Source: Cristatella mucedo
Taxonomy: Eukaryota; Bryozoa; Phylactolaemata; Cristatellidae
Direction of reading: 5' to 3'
Assembly (NCBI GenBank): GCA_009760855.2
Contig: WPIO01000010.1
Location: forward strand, 8,535,501 to 8,599,500
DNA length: 64,000 bases
Translations under genes and position numbers: made by a program
Notes under the pieces: generated by a model
The model's database searches: none
The model's input: only the letters and a program-made list of their open reading frames with translations
What the model was told of the DNA's origin: nothing
In this document: positions 47,906-60,629 of the stretch, piece by piece
Position numbering within the stretch: position 1 is the stretch's first letter
Layout: each line of letters begins with the position of its first letter

Positions 47906-48650
47906 ACACATTAGAACCAGGAGACGTGTAAGCGAAAGTGTTTGCTCCTGGCCGGGTGCTTACTGCTTTCGAGGGCCAGCAGATAGGATTAGTCGCTGCG
48001 CAAGAGCAGCCAGCGCGGGCGTCGTCTGTTGCCCGCCGTCTGGCGCCGTCTGCCGCATGCAACCGAACCGGCGCCTCCGCTGCCTCCGCTGCCTCCGCCG
48101 CCGCGTTGGAGGCAGTGGAGGCGGAGGCAGCGAGCGAAAGCGGCAAGTTGGAAGGAAGCAGACGCTCAGTACGTACGCCTCGGCTCGCCGCTAGGTATTC
48201 TTGGGTGCGAATCATTTCATCGCACCGCACGATATACTGAGGACGATATTGTCACCGCGCACCTCCGCCTAGCCGAACGGCTCACGCCGGCTCGCGTCGC
48301 TGGCACTGGCGAAACGACACTCAAGCCGGTTGAGCGGCTTCGAGCAATGGTACTGGCAGCGCTAGTCAGGCTGCAGCGGGCGGGTGGGCGGGTGGGGGAA
48401 GGGGTCGGCTGTGGGCGTGGCGCCGTTGATGGCTTGCGGCGACAGTTATGCCGTGGGCCGTCGAAGTCAGACCGCTCAGCTGAGGTCTACAGACCCTTAT
48501 GCAGGATCGAGATCAGTCGGTGGGTCGCCGAGGTGTCTTCCGCTTGGCGAGTCTAGTCGTCCAGCAACTGCGGACGTCTTCTCGCCGTCCCGTCGGGATT
48601 CTTCAGCGCGACCAGATCCCGTCGGGATTTTTCCGGCGACCGGAAAAAAC
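47900..48650. promoter_or_regulatory. CpG-rich patch upstream of gene B
   Basis: CpG- and GCC-rich DNA about 5.7 kb upstream of gene B's first recognised exon, with a GCCTCCGCTGCC repeat at about 48070-48105. Placement parallels the patch upstream of gene C. Confidence 0.3.
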
Positions 48651-48763
48651 CTGGATGTATGGATGTAGCTGAGTGAAACGCGGCTGTTGCGCTCGCCGCC
48701 GGAGGGAGTGGGTTACAGTGAGAGCACCAGAGATACATCCAGTCCCCCTCTCAGGCGCTTGCT

Positions 48764-48792
48764 GTGAGAGAGAGAGACACAGAGAGAGAGAG

Positions 48793-48891
<99 letters not shown>

Positions 48892-48950
48892 GAGAGCGAG
48901 AGAGAGCGAGAGACAGAGAGAGACAGAGAGAGACAGAGACAGAGACAGAG
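48764..48950. repeat. Long (AG)n microsatellite
   Basis: About 187 bp of AG with AC and CG interruptions at both ends. Confidence 0.96.
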
Positions 48951-49133
48951 AGCTTTGGATCTGATGCGAACGGGGGTCGTGGCGGGGGAATATGGAGCTT
49001 AAAATGAGCTCCCTGCAACCGGCGCCTGCTGGAAACGTGCTTGAGCCAACAGATCAGCGCGTGCGTAATAGCTCGCCCAGGAAAAAGTGGAACATAGTTC
49101 AATCTTTGGAGTTATGGCGCTGCCGCGGATTTA

Positions 49134-49269
49134 TATATAATTCATTTGTATAGCACCCCAAGAGACCTTAATCTCTATTCAGGTGCTTCACATATGCCTC
49201 AGGGCTCGAGCCCACGACCTAAGTTGACCTTGGTCAGGACGAGCGCCTTAACTGCTGGACCAAATCAGG
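49134..49269 (-). mobile_element. tRNA-derived SINE (family 2) with LINE-like tail
   Basis: Minus strand: TTTGGTCCAGCAGTTAAGGC head, B-box GGGCTCGAGCCC, then GAAGCACCTGAATAGAGATT and AAGGTCTCTTGGGGTGCT. The tail resembles the LINE 3' end. Confidence 0.7.
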
Positions 49270-49496
49270 TTTCATGAGTTTATGTTTTGATCGAGGTTGA
49301 TTCGCGGCCAGGAGAGAAGGGGCAGTGGGAACGCGGGGCACAGAAGTAAACGGTCACGTGAGCCGTCTCGCTGCTAGCCAGAATACACAGCTGTTCTTGG
49401 ACGTTCTGTGTTTTCGTACCGTCGCTCGCTTGCTGTTGGAGCGTCGGACCACACAATCTACACCTCCATCGGATAGCCTTAGCAAAAAATAAAAAC

Positions 49497-49630
49497 ACAA
49501 GCTGATTTAACAGCCTCTTTTGAAGAGCCTTTTACGACTATCCCCGCCGCTTGCAGTGGCAATAAAGGATCGCCCGCCGCAGGATTAAAAAAGCAACCGT
49601 CTTTCTTACCTAGTGCGCCGTCGCGGCTCT
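49497..49630 (-). mobile_element. tRNA-derived SINE (family 1), internally deleted
   Basis: Head with ACTAGGTAAG, body CACTGCAAGCGG and AAAGAGGCTGTTAAATCAGC; most of the B-box is deleted. A further partial copy follows at about 49650-49730. Confidence 0.6.
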
Positions 49631-49831
49631 CCGCAGCTTCCACCTTCGGATTGCGGATGCAATAAAGAATTGCACCCAGCACGGTCGACTCAAAATCTGG
49701 GTTGTGAAGTGCGAGCACCGCCGGCGATCGCCTGGCGGTAAGAAGCGTGCAAGTGACTCGCTGTAGCAGCGAACGAGAATACATACGCAGACGATAATTG
49801 ATACCTATGAAAAGCAGCTAATTTACAATAC

Positions 49832-50015
49832 ATAATTATAATTCATTTGTATAGCGCTCCAAGAGAATATATAATTAAAATATAATTCATTTATATAGCG
49901 CCCCAAGAGAACTTAATCTCTATTTAGGCGCTTCACATGTGCCTCGGGGCTCGAGCCCACGGCCTCAGTCAGACCTAGGTCGGGGCGAGCACCGTAACCG
50001 CTAGACCAAACCAGC
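49832..50015 (-). mobile_element. tRNA-derived SINE (family 2), plus a duplicated truncated tail
   Basis: A full copy at about 49870-50015 (GGTCTAGCGGTTACGG head, GGGCTCGAGCCC B-box, GAAGCGCCTAAATAGAG tail), preceded at 49832-49868 by a second tail-only fragment. Confidence 0.68.
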
Positions 50016-50017
50016 TC

Positions 50018-50120
50018 GGCAACTTAATCTCTATTCAGGCGCTTCACATATGCCTCGGGGCTCGAGCCCACGACCTCAGCAAGACCTTGGTCCCCGGGGC
50101 GAGCACCTTAACCGCTGGAC
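50018..50120 (-). mobile_element. tRNA-derived SINE (family 2), tail truncated
   Basis: Head GTCCAGCGGTTAAGGTGCTC, B-box GGGCTCGAGCCC, tail GAAGCGCCTGAATAGAG; it stops where the neighbouring copy begins. Confidence 0.66.
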
Positions 50121-50715
50121 ATACGTGTACTCATGTGGAGTAAGTGCGATGAGCCGGTATGCGCCGATATGCCCCGGACGGCGAAACTCGGAAGCGGGAC
50201 ACTCTCAGACCGCTGCGTCGGCTTGAAGCGTGAAAAAAATCGGCGCTCTAAAATAGGGATTCGGCACAGGATTCGAAGCGTGCGGACAGCGAGGAAATTT
50301 CCCTTGCAGAACTCTGAAGAAGCAAAACTCTGGGCCGATAGTGACCGTTAAATATTCCCGTTCCAATCCCCCATCTTCAGTCGAGCGCTCGCGACAGTAG
50401 GCATACATTTCTTACGTATCGCAGTTTTTAGAAACTACTGTGTGTCTGAGATGTGGGCCACTTAGGACACCTACTGCCGTAGCATACGCCGGCCGTGCTG
50501 CGCGACCGGCAACGCGCGTGCGAAGCCAATTAGGTTTCAAATTTCGACTACCTTACGATAACGTACAGCAGAGCTGCTGTCTATGCAGCCTGTTCGTCCG
50601 AAAGGAAGGGCTACTGAGACCAACGGCTGTGCTAGTTCCTTTCCTGATTTCGAGTTCCTCATTGATGCTGGTGCTATGCGATGTTTCTTGGCAGTCATAT
50701 CGCTCAACTCTCTAA

Positions 50716-50769
50716 GCACACACAAACACACACACACACACACACACACACGCGCGCGCGCGCACACAC
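50716..50769. repeat. (CA)n then (CG)n run
   Basis: CA run turning into (CG)5-6 and back to CA. Confidence 0.94.
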
Positions 50770-51039
50770 TGTGCTAGCTAACAGGCTGCACAGTGCACCG
50801 ACTGTTGCTTATGCTGCCGTCACTGCTGGATCGCTGCTTTCACGGCTTTCGGAGGGTTCTTCTGTTCCACATCCCCTTCCTGTGCCGAACAAGGTTGCTA
50901 CCTCTTTTGGGCTGCTACCAGGCAACGATCTGTCGAGTCAAGCAGCAGTCTGCTCTTATGCCTGTACGACGTAAACTTACTGTTCTTTAAATAAGCAAAC
51001 CCAAACCTCTTTCAACCGCCATGCTAGAGTGGGACAGCG

Positions 51040-51605
51040 GTTTTTTAGAATCTCGTGTAGCGAGAAGCATTTTGTGGAAATGGTAGTAGTATCGCAGTTC
51101 AAATATGTCGGGAGGCTGGCTGACCCGGACCGTTAGAGGTATTAGCATGAGAACGCGCATGAGCAATCGCATGAGATTTAGTGGGTAAACCTGAAACGCG
51201 GTTTTCTATAACGTTGTATCAAACCCGCAATAGCGTGACGTCTATCGTTACAACAGCAGCTGTATGGCAATATGAACACTCAAGGAAGCTGGATGGCCCA
51301 GGCAACTGGAGGCCTTAGCATGAGAACGGTAAAACGCAATGGCACGAAATTCGGTGGCTACACCTGGAACACTGTTTTCTGTAATGAGGAATCAAAGCCG
51401 CCGTTGTGCAAAGTGAAACGCACGCTTTTAGTGTGAAAATGGCAGCCGTAGCGCCATCGGAGGCCACAGGATGAAAGTGCACAAGCGCAAGCGAGACATT
51501 TGGTGGACAAATCCGGAGCGCTGTTTGACATAATTTGCATTCAAAACCGCAGTTTCGCGAAGCTCTGCGTGGAAATGGCTACCGCATGGCAATGTATCGC
51601 AGTTA
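51040..51605. repeat. Diverged tandem repeat of about 150-170 bp
   Basis: At least 3.5 units start at 51040, 51201, 51374 and 51523, each with GTTTT-rich starts (gttttctataa, gttttctgtaat, gtttgacataat) after a shared end of the type ggtggctacacctggaaca. Internal motifs such as ttagcatgagaacg recur. Confidence 0.7.
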
Positions 51606-52664
51606 TTCACCAGACCCATGAGCAGCGTGCACCTTACCCCCCTGGGCTATGACCCACTATGTAGAGCAGACACTGACAGTGGCCGTAGCTGCAGCGGCTG
51701 CTTTGATGAAAAACTCCCAAGAGTTTTTGAAGATATTGGAAAATAATGGACCGCCCCATTCCTGAGGTAAACAGATATTCAAAGGATTTACAAATTCCAA
51801 ATGTCGGTCCTACTAAACAAGAGTGCATGCTCGCGTTCCGTCTCTCCTGAAAGGCGTCCCGCAGTGCAGTACAAGTAAGTTCTGCTGGTCTGCCATGAAA
51901 TCAGCTTTCCCGGAAACATCAAATCCCGGGAGCCGTGAGCGCCTTGAATTATTTCTTATGCGTGCAGCTTCTCCAAGCGACCTGTATGTCCGGTCTCTTT
52001 CTTTCTCGGAAAGCGTCTCGCTACTCAACGGAACACTGTACTGTCTGTCTGCACGAGTTTGTCTAGCGCTGCGTTGACGTTGAAAGGTAGCAATCGACCT
52101 TACGACGAAACGGCAGACGTAGCTAACGACCAAGAGCGTCCTACTTCGTCTAGTCCTTCTCTTGGCCTCCGCAAGCCCGTATACCTTACCCTAACGCAAC
52201 GATCGGCTGGTTTAATTAGGGCCCCGTTTATCAAGCGGCAGAGAAAGCAGAGACGTCTCTCAGTCCCGCTTGCAGCGTGCAATCAAGAAATACCTGCAAA
52301 TACTGCAGCAATCAAACCAATGACAAACGTTCGACTAAGGGCGTGAGCGTTCTCGCTAGGCTAATAGCCAGCCAGTGGCTGTCAAACTGCGACCTCCAGG
52401 CGTCGTCCGGGCGGACATTCTGTACTGCCCTCACGCGCCAGTTGGACATAAACTAAGCTCGGTGCCAATTAACTACAGTTCGGGCCAGGCTCGCTGATTC
52501 GATCGCGGCAATACCCGAAATACGAGCCCTTCAAGCATATTGACGCTCGTCGTTGCAATTTGTTTCGTGAAAAGTAACTTACAAACGCGTGCAGCGGCTC
52601 CAAAACGAGGTCTTTCACACCAAACACGACTCGGATAGCGAGTATATATGCGACGAGTTTACTT

Positions 52665-53390
52665 GTTTTAATTTTGCATAGCACCCTCAGTGAAATGAAT
52701 CTCTTTCTAGGCACTTTACAGATGCTCTATAGAAAGCATTACCAAATGTTTGGCGGTAGCATTCGCAAGCAGCAGGCCCAGTAAGCAGGCATTTGCACAT
52801 GAAGGACGAATCACAAAGACTCATTAAGTGCTGTAACAAACAGGTGTCTTTAAGCTTCTTTTTAAACGTAGTCATGTCAGGGGACGTTCTCGCATACGTC
52901 GGTAGTGAGTTCTTGGCTTTAGAGCATATGAATTAAAGACACAGACACAGTCTAAACAAGTTTAGAGGGTTGTACAATTCTTGGCCTGGTGGCGGAGTAG
53001 TTCTAATAGGTAGGCTGGAGCCAGAGAAGAAAAAAAAGTGACAGAAAAGGACCTAAAAAACGTGACAGAACCTTGAAGTCGATGCACTGCTTGATTGGGA
53101 GCCAGTGCAGGTCGGCGAGAAGTGGCGTGATATGGTAGCTGCGACGCTCACGACAGACAAGCCTCGCTACAGAGTTTTGCACCAACTGTAAACACCTGAT
53201 TGCCCAAGCCGGTTGACCAGCAAGCAGTGAGTTATAGTAGTCGAGACGGGCGGCACAAATGCATGGACCATTTTCAATGTAGTTTTCCTGTCTAAGCAAG
53301 CCCGAATTTTAGCAAAGTTATGCAGCTGAAAGAAGGCAGACTTGACTGTGGAGCTGATGTGTTATCTAATAAAAGTCACTTTGAATGTTT
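52665..53390 (-). mobile_element. LINE fragment: RT C-terminus and 3' tail
   Basis: The minus strand contains [20 protein letters not shown] and the standard tail (gcaccctcagtgaaatgaat on plus). Frameshifted. Confidence 0.8.
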
Positions 53391-55508
53391 CTTAGTAGAT
53401 TTTGCTTCGTACTGTGGTTTTATTATTTTCACATCTCTAGCAGGGCTAAAATAAGTAAAGTCCTTTGTATAAAACCGGACACCAAACCGCTGTTTTACAG
53501 GCTACTCACTGAGGTTAAAGCCTGTCGGCCCTTGGCTCATTCTGCTCTAGGAGGCGCGTATATAGGACGTGTGATGTCACTTCAGGTACATTCTGGTTAC
53601 GTCTACATACACTCAAATGTTGAAACGAAATGCTGCAATTCTAACAGACATTCCATCGCAAGGATGTCAAAGCCGGCAAAATTCAAGCCAGCAACGTTGT
53701 ACTTATAAAAAAAGACCCCATTCTAACTTATCTGGTTGTGGGTCAGTTATGAAATCTCAACTTATTAAGGTAGGGTCTATGGTATTTAATAGTATGCGAT
53801 GCAATCTCACTGCATTAGCTTGTAGACTCACAGGGCGATCCGTCCACTAGAGTTTCTCCCCTATAGCACAAACTTTAGTAGCTGTGCCGGAAAAGCTGAG
53901 GCGCGAATCAGCGGTCATATCTGCAAAGCTCAGTCACAAAATGAACAAATCTTAAAAATCATTGGGCGAGTGTACATAGTATTACTTTTCCGAGCTTCCC
54001 TGCAATCGGAACCAACAATTGCTTCTCTGGTCTAAATAATTCGGCTAGCTAGAAAATTACAAGTGATTATGCTAACAGTCCTACAATGTGGTATACAATA
54101 ATGGGTTCGATCTCACTGGTACAATAATTGGCTTTTGGGCGAGGCTACAAGCCCTGCCTTACTAAAGCCAACATAAAGCTTACTTAGCCCTGCCTAATCT
54201 CTCTATACCGAAGCTAGCTGTTCCGAGGCAGACACGAGGAGCTGGAAGAGGTGCATCACCTCAAGCAGAAAACTTAACCGGAACCTATAAATGAACAATC
54301 ATTATTTTACCGTTCAAGTCATGGATACTGCTTACGCGGCAGCCTACCACATGGCTTATGCAGCTGTGCACACGGTGCCGAACATCACTTCGAAGCAAAA
54401 ATGCCACTAGGTCGCTTCATAAGTTTTATTGCTGATATAAGTGATCACTCTGAAGTGTCAGCTTCAATTACGGGAAGATCAGGGGGCTGAGATTCGCACT
54501 GCTACAGCTGCTAAGGGTAATCTAGCGAAATGCATCATTTGGCAAATGTGTATATCGTGCAATTCAATGCCACCAGTCTGGCAGCCAAGATCAAGTAGTA
54601 CAAAAACAGCCCGGCGATCCGGCAGAAATACAAAATTCAGTGGGTTCTGCTGCTGGAAGAGCAGAGAGGAGCTCCGTGATAAATAACTGCCATTCACAAT
54701 AAAGCAAGAGAGAAGCCCTTGCATAGGTGTTAACAAATCGCCATATTAAGCAACCGGCGCTTCAATCCCGACACCAGCATTTCTTCAGCAGTGCTCCAAG
54801 TCACCAGTTGCTTCCTTTCTTATTAGCATTGTGGCAAACTCACAGCTAAAATACATAAGGGTGAGTCCGGTGGTCGACAGGACTAGAACAACTGCATCAG
54901 CAGCAACTCCGAGCGTGGTACCTGGAACTGACTGTTGGGGTCTGTGTGCTGTTGCTGCATATACCGCCTACTGTCGCAGGCAGCAGGAGGCCGGCTCATC
55001 ATTGCATTGCTTAGATCGATGAAGCAGCCGGAACTGAGACCCCACAGAAGAATCTTGGATGTGCACTGGTGTGGTCAGCAGGCAGAGAGGACATTCATGT
55101 TGTGCCTACACCACTGATACACATCCAAAAAATCGTTGCTCCACCACCTTGTAAGAGCAGAGATACCACCCCAAAGGCCTTATTCACCAATGGCTAGCAC
55201 TCCGAAATGTGACAGCTGGCCATTCATTTTACCGAAATGCACCGAGATAGTGCAGATGGCTGCTGCTACTATCCGGAGTATTTTTGCAACAGGATGGCAG
55301 CAGTGGCGATTGGTCGCCATGAGTGCCCCAGTCCTAAGCAAACTTTCTCCAGCACAGTAGTCACCGCATACCGCAAGAAACCGCACTGGTAACCGATGTC
55401 ATCAATACTGCATGCAACCTGGCATCAAAACGCACATAACTGTCGCATGGTGGCTCTACGGATCCTGCTTGCCAGTCCATATAACGACAGTAGTAGCTGC
55501 AGCAATGC
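53391..55508. other. 3' flank of gene A
   Basis: Probably 3' UTR and spacer between genes A and B. No coding exon recognised. Confidence 0.4.
54424..54431 (-). terminator. Possible polyadenylation signal of gene A
   Basis: An AATAAA hexamer on the minus strand about 1.1 kb below the gene A stop. It is the only support for a 3' UTR end here, so this is weak. Confidence 0.2.
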
Positions 55509-55679
55509 TCACAGCTCCTGCTCATCCAGGCGTAGAGGCATCTCAGACTCAGTAAGTACAACGTTGGGAACCTCTTCATCGAGTTCCCCTGGAGCAGCGA
55601 CCGGATGGCCGTGATGCTGGCGTATTAGCTCGGTTGCAGGACCCCAGTCTCTAGTAGGTTTCGAAAGCAGCTTAATCGT
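55509..55679 (-). CDS. Gene A last exon: full C-tail
   Basis: Acceptor ccttag. 171 nt ending in TGA. Cytoplasmic tail with DWGPAT and an acidic end LDEQEL. Confidence 0.88.
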   Translation of the reverse strand, partial: TIKLLSKPTRDWGPATELIRQHHGHPVAAPGELDEEVPNVVLTESEMPLRLDEQEL

Positions 55680-58600
55680 CTAAGGCAACAATAGAAGGCA
55701 TGCAAATCACGATGCCATAACTACAGCTGTACGGTGAGCAGGCCATGGTCAGTAAAAGATACATTAAGTGAATGGAAACGATAGGTTATGCACCAAAATA
55801 TGTTAGCAAATAGCAACATCAAAATGGACCATCCAGCATTAGCCTACCTCCAAGATGGTTCCCTTTCTGTGTTTTACAATGACGTAAATGGCATAGATTG
55901 GCACTGGCATTAGGCAGGAAAATGACATCATCCAGCCCAACATGTCAGTCCACCACGGCATATTGACCTTGTTGTACGAGAGTGGCTCGAACTCGATAAA
56001 TGTGAAGATAAGAATGAACTATAAAAAATACAAATTACATTATCAGTACGTTGGTGCCAAACTTCTTTAATGCAGACATAATCTGCTAGATAAAATTCAA
56101 AGATCAGCTGTAAAACGTCACCCACCAAGACTACGGCTGGAGTAATGAATCTCCAACATATCGTCCACCACATTGATGGCTTGCTTTGGAGCATGTCTTC
56201 AATATTTTTGGACCACCGAGGAATGCCTAGATGTGGTAGAAGAGTGGATTGCCATCGATTGCACACTAGGTCAGTGGATCGACTGAGAATGATCAGGTTA
56301 GAGCTGTCACATGTAAGTCAAAGGAACATCCAACAAAAAGCACAACACTCTAATGAATACAAGATGACCCCGAACTTACAAACGATCCTGTACCTAAGCC
56401 ACTATCTGGCCATGACATAGGCAGCCCTAGCTTGCACGGTGTATACCAGATTCCACCTAGCATTAGTGTGAAGCACGTGTGGGATGCACTGCAGCTACAC
56501 TGAGAAGTGAAGCATTTCCTTCCTTCTAGCTCGAATTAGTGATGGTGAACGACTGCACGAAACTATCCTAAGCACCAGGTCACTCTTCCATACTTTGCTT
56601 TAGGCATAGTTTGCTGAGCATGCCATATTCACTGACAGCACTTCCAGAATCAGACAGAGCCAACCGACACAACAGCTGCCGACGAATGCATTGATAACCC
56701 TTAATGTGAAGTGTGGCTCGTGCAGGCGATTCCTCTTGTCAAACTAGCTACGACGCCAGCTGTCAAAATTGTAGGTAAATAAAATGAGCCGAGATGAATG
56801 CAATACCGAATGCATTCCTTTCGACCCAATAGACCAACTGCCTCAGCTTCTTATGATGCACCAGCCATCTGCAGGCCGCTGACTTGCACGGTAAATACAA
56901 ACTGGCAAGTTGTCAAACAGTGTACGGATGCCGCCAGGTGATCTTGCTTGCACGACCACAATCTCAGCTGGCAACACTTCTGATTGTCAACAAATGGAGT
57001 AGAGAACTACAAGCTCGGTGGTCCGAGGACCAATGACAACATTAAGCTGTACTCGAGCTCTCTCTCAGAAGAGACAGTGCAGTATGAAAACACTTGAAAA
57101 AAATTACTAGAGTACCGCTCAGATGGGTGGCTTTAGAGGCACGTATGCTCATTCGTAAAAGTCTTGTTCCACCCGGTATGGTGGCCCCCAACTACACGGT
57201 GTTCGACTTATCACAAAGAAGATTACATCATCGATATCTGCCCACCACATACATAACTAATGTCTTGTATTAGTAAAAAATCTATTTATGATGCAAATCA
57301 TTTAATAGGACTTCGACTCTCGATGATGGATTAGCTCTCTTACATACTGAGGTTTTGAGTTTGTCAACCTCTTAAATGTCTGAGGTAATATACCTCAGTA
57401 GTACTGCAGCCGGCTAAACAACTCTTCCGGAGTCGTAGCACGGACAGCAGTGAACAGGAGAAAGCGCTCCAGCCTAGCCCAAAGATGCTCTAGGGAATTT
57501 AGGCCAGGGGACTGATTAGGCCAACTCATAACTCGGACATCTGCTTCAGAGAAAAATATTTTGGAAGTTTGGGCTGTGGGTCTCGGGACATTATCTGTTG
57601 CCAAGTGTAATCGTTCCCAAGAAGAGATCTAGCACTTGGACTCACAGCATTTTTCCAACACAGTTTAAACGTGCCGGTCAATAAGTTCGTTGATACAGTT
57701 AAGAACTACGACACCGGAGGACCCCCAAACTAAGATACTTCCGCCACCAAATTTCACTGCTGCCTGAAGACAGCCAGGGTGGTACATCTAATTTTTTTCG
57801 TCGACTAACGATTGTTCTTTGTTTTCAATTAGCAAAAATCCGAATTTCGACTGGTCAGTCCAAAAAACTCGACTAATGTTGTCTGCTTGCAGTGGTGGTG
57901 GCTATGGGTCTACCCGAGACGATCTCTTCAGTGTCGCTCGGTTAGCAAATGCATTTGGTGACCCTTCTCAATATGCAATGCCAGACAAGCCCCCGGTGCA
58001 CTGTCTCTATGCTTACGAGCCGGTGACCGAGACAGCTTTCGGAGTGATGCCTTCCATCGCTAAATAATAATGACACATTTGTATAGCACCCTCAGCAAAC
58101 TGAACCTCTTTCGAGGCACTTTACAGATGCTGTATACAAAACATGACCAAATGATCGGTGGTAACACCCACAAGCAGCACGCACAGTATGAGCAAGCACA
58201 TGTACACAAAGGACGAATAACAAAGACCCACTAAATGCTGTCCTGACCAGGTGTGTTTTAAGCTTTTTTTTAAATGTCATGTCAGGGGACATTGTGGCAT
58301 GCTGAAAAGCCAGCACCTTCAGGTGAAAGTCATCCCACCGGTTCGTCTTCCTTGCCCAACCTGACCATGGCCTACTAGCCATAAGTAAATCCTAAACCCT
58401 ACTAGCTAGCCATGCTGCCATCCATATTAAGCTTTCTAAGATGGTAGTTCTCCATTCCATGACTGATCTAAAATGTCCGTGCCACTAATCGGTAGCTTTG
58501 GTACCAGTTCATGCAAGATCTGCAGTGGCCCGCTCGTGGTGCTGTCGAGCCGTGTCATCCTAGACATGTTGAACTTAATGCCAAACGGTCGGAACAAGCC

Positions 58601-59605
58601 CGTGCTCTGGTGGCAGGTAGGGGAGCACTCCCCATATGACCTGATCGACTGGACGGATATAAGAGAGCTCGTAAAGGATCAAAATGTGAAAAACTACAAC
58701 CTTTCAAGTCTTAGAAAAGCCATGTTTACAAACAACCGGACTCAAAAGCAACCACGTGGTTTTTTGCCGTTTTGACACAAACTATTATCCAAGTACGAGC
58801 AACAGCAACTCCATTTAGACAACAGCAGTCACGGCTCGCAGGATACGGTGGCTACGCTTAGATCCCACCTGTTTGAAAATGTTGTGCATTTTTGGTGGCA
58901 GAGCAAGACTTTTGAGACGGAGAGTATCCATGGAGCTTTTCTGTACGAATCCAGCGACTTTGCACACCAGACTGTCTCGTGATCACGGAAAAATGCACGA
59001 ACCGCAAGAAAATCTTGACTATCTCTTACTATTTGTACCTTATAAGAAACACCTACCCTGCGACACAAGGAGATCTATCGGTCTACATGTTAAACTGTAC
59101 GACATGCAATGACGGCTTGCTAATAGCGACAGCACAAAAAAGGCAAGGGAATACTGAAAGAACGCAGTCATCTGACAAGCCACCTTACCGTACACCCAAG
59201 AAATGACAAGGCACTCGATCAAACCAATCATCAGTGTAGAATATGATGCGGCATAGTTATCCATCATTTGTAGAATGTACATGCCTCCCTGCAGCAGGAT
59301 CAGACAGGGTTAAAAAGCAACATTGTAATGCGATGATTCTTTTAAATTGCTATAATAAGCCATGTCGTCCGAATACGCTGAGAGTGCTTAACTGTAAGAG
59401 TTCACGCTGATTAAGCAAATGAAAAGCAATACACTGGCCTCATGAGCAATGAAGTGCTGCTGCTGACCTGGGTGCACATGGGAAGTCCAAGGAGGAACGA
59501 GACAACGCAGATGCCAGCCACCACGGCCGTAGAGCGCCAACCAATACGCAAGTACTGTGGGTATAGATCCAACAGGAATGAGTGCACTGTAGTGACTGTA
59601 GAAAA
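55509..59605 (-). CDS. SLC6 glycine-transporter-like gene A (last five exons, 5' part off window)
   Basis: Third array member. Exons in transcript order: 59468-59605, 59189-59288, 56126-56226, 55848-56018, 55509-55679 (681 nt, 226 codons plus stop). Sizes and phases equal those of gene B for TM9 to TM12. The C-tail runs from TIKLLSKPTRDWGPATELI through NVVLTES and MPLRLDEQEL to a TGA at 55509-55511. Its uninterrupted tail is the reference that exposes the early TAG in gene B. Exons for TM1 to TM8 were not seen between 59606 and 64000 and must lie further right. A Tc1/mariner relic sits in the TM10/TM11 intron. Confidence 0.89.
55848..56018 (-). CDS. Gene A exon: TM11 end and TM12
   Basis: Acceptor tttatag, donor GTAGGC. 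171 nt. It encodes [18 protein letters not shown], then [13 protein letters not shown] and KHRKGTILE. Confidence 0.9.
56126..56226 (-). CDS. Gene A exon: TM11 first half
   Basis: Acceptor atctag, donor GTGGGT. 101 nt. It encodes IPRWSKNIEDMLQSKP, then [15 protein letters not shown]. Confidence 0.9.
57395..57860 (-). pseudogene. Tc1/mariner transposase relic
   Basis: The minus strand shows KFGGGSILVWG, then DNVPRPTA, then WPNQSPGLNSLEHLWARLER, the characteristic C-terminal half of Tc1-like DD34E transposases; the EHLW Glu is the last catalytic residue. The upstream part carries stops and frameshifts and the N-terminal DNA-binding domain is missing. It sits in the gene A intron between TM10 and TM11. 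Confidence 0.8.
58063..58300 (-). mobile_element. LINE 3' end fragment
   Basis: 3' UTR and tail (tagcaccctcagcaaactga, then ggcactttacag) followed on the minus strand by the ORF end ([13 protein letters not shown]), frameshifted. Confidence 0.78.
59189..59288 (-). CDS. Gene A exon: TM10
   Basis: Acceptor gctgcag, donor GTAAGG. 100 nt. It encodes GGMYILQMMDNYAASYSTLM, then ECLVISWVYG. Confidence 0.91.
59468..59605 (-). CDS. Gene A exon: TM8 end and TM9
   Basis: Acceptor tttgtag, donor GTCAGC. 138 nt, phase 0 to 0. It encodes [20 protein letters not shown], then [14 protein letters not shown]. Confidence 0.9.
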
Positions 59606-60629
59606 CTACAAATAAACACACGGAGCTACCGATATATGCAAGACAGTATACAAGCAGACCAATGCACTGATGCTCATCTAACACCGTACTATTTTAGCAA
59701 CTATTTGCTGCTGGAAACTCGGGCCGGCCAAGACAAACATACATCAGAAAAGTAGCAAAGTCAATAAATGCAACAAAGTTACAAAAAACCAAGCTAGATG
59801 CACCATTTCACCCTAAAAGCAAAGATACATTGTCTTTATAGTAAGAGCTGTATCTTACCACATTGGTTGACTTCCAACTGATGTTGGCAGTTAATTATGG
59901 TAACAGTGAGCGAGACACTAAAAGTGGTAGCACCTATGGGTGCCGGGGCATCAGCAACTCTGGCATGTGAAAAACTAATAAATAATATGACAAAACATGC
60001 CAAGAAAAGAAACCGGTGAGCGGTCTTAATTCCCATAAGACAATCTTGTAGCGTCTCGATATTTGTAATGGAATCACACAATGGTCTGGGGGCCTAATGA
60101 TGCTTTAGGAACTAATAATAATAAAACGCGCTTTATAGAACTAAATCTCAAAGCATTTTGTATGTGGGAAAGCATGGCAATTGATATTGATAGCTAATTA
60201 ACGATATTAATGCTTTGACGAACAGGAAGGTTTTTTTGCTTCTCCTGAAATGTTAAGTCAGGGAACAAAGGAAACAACCAAAATTTGTAGTCCAGTTTGT
60301 AAAACACCTACCCAATTTTACTAATGCTCTCACGCAAATGGTGTATCAACTTGTGATGTCTAATTCATGGAGACCCGTAAGGACACAGCGGCAAATGCTT
60401 TTAAAAACCTAAACCATAAATTCAGGGTGCAGCCAATAACCAACAAAAAAACAACCGTGGCTCACGCCAATGGCCTGTGTCTAGCTGCCCAGCTCGACAC
60501 TGCAGTAAAGAGACATGCAGTGATACGAATGCTGATCGAATGTATAACTCGCATGTCGGACTACAAAAGTGCTTTTCCAAAAAGACTTGTCCTTACACGG
60601 TCTCCACGGTCAGGCCAGCCTACTCTCAG

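Noticed and set aside
47883-48556. Ala-rich ORFs on both strands in the CpG patch as a real gene
   Set aside because: High GC removes stop codons by chance. No motif, no clear splice sites and no phase match with gene B's exon could be shown.
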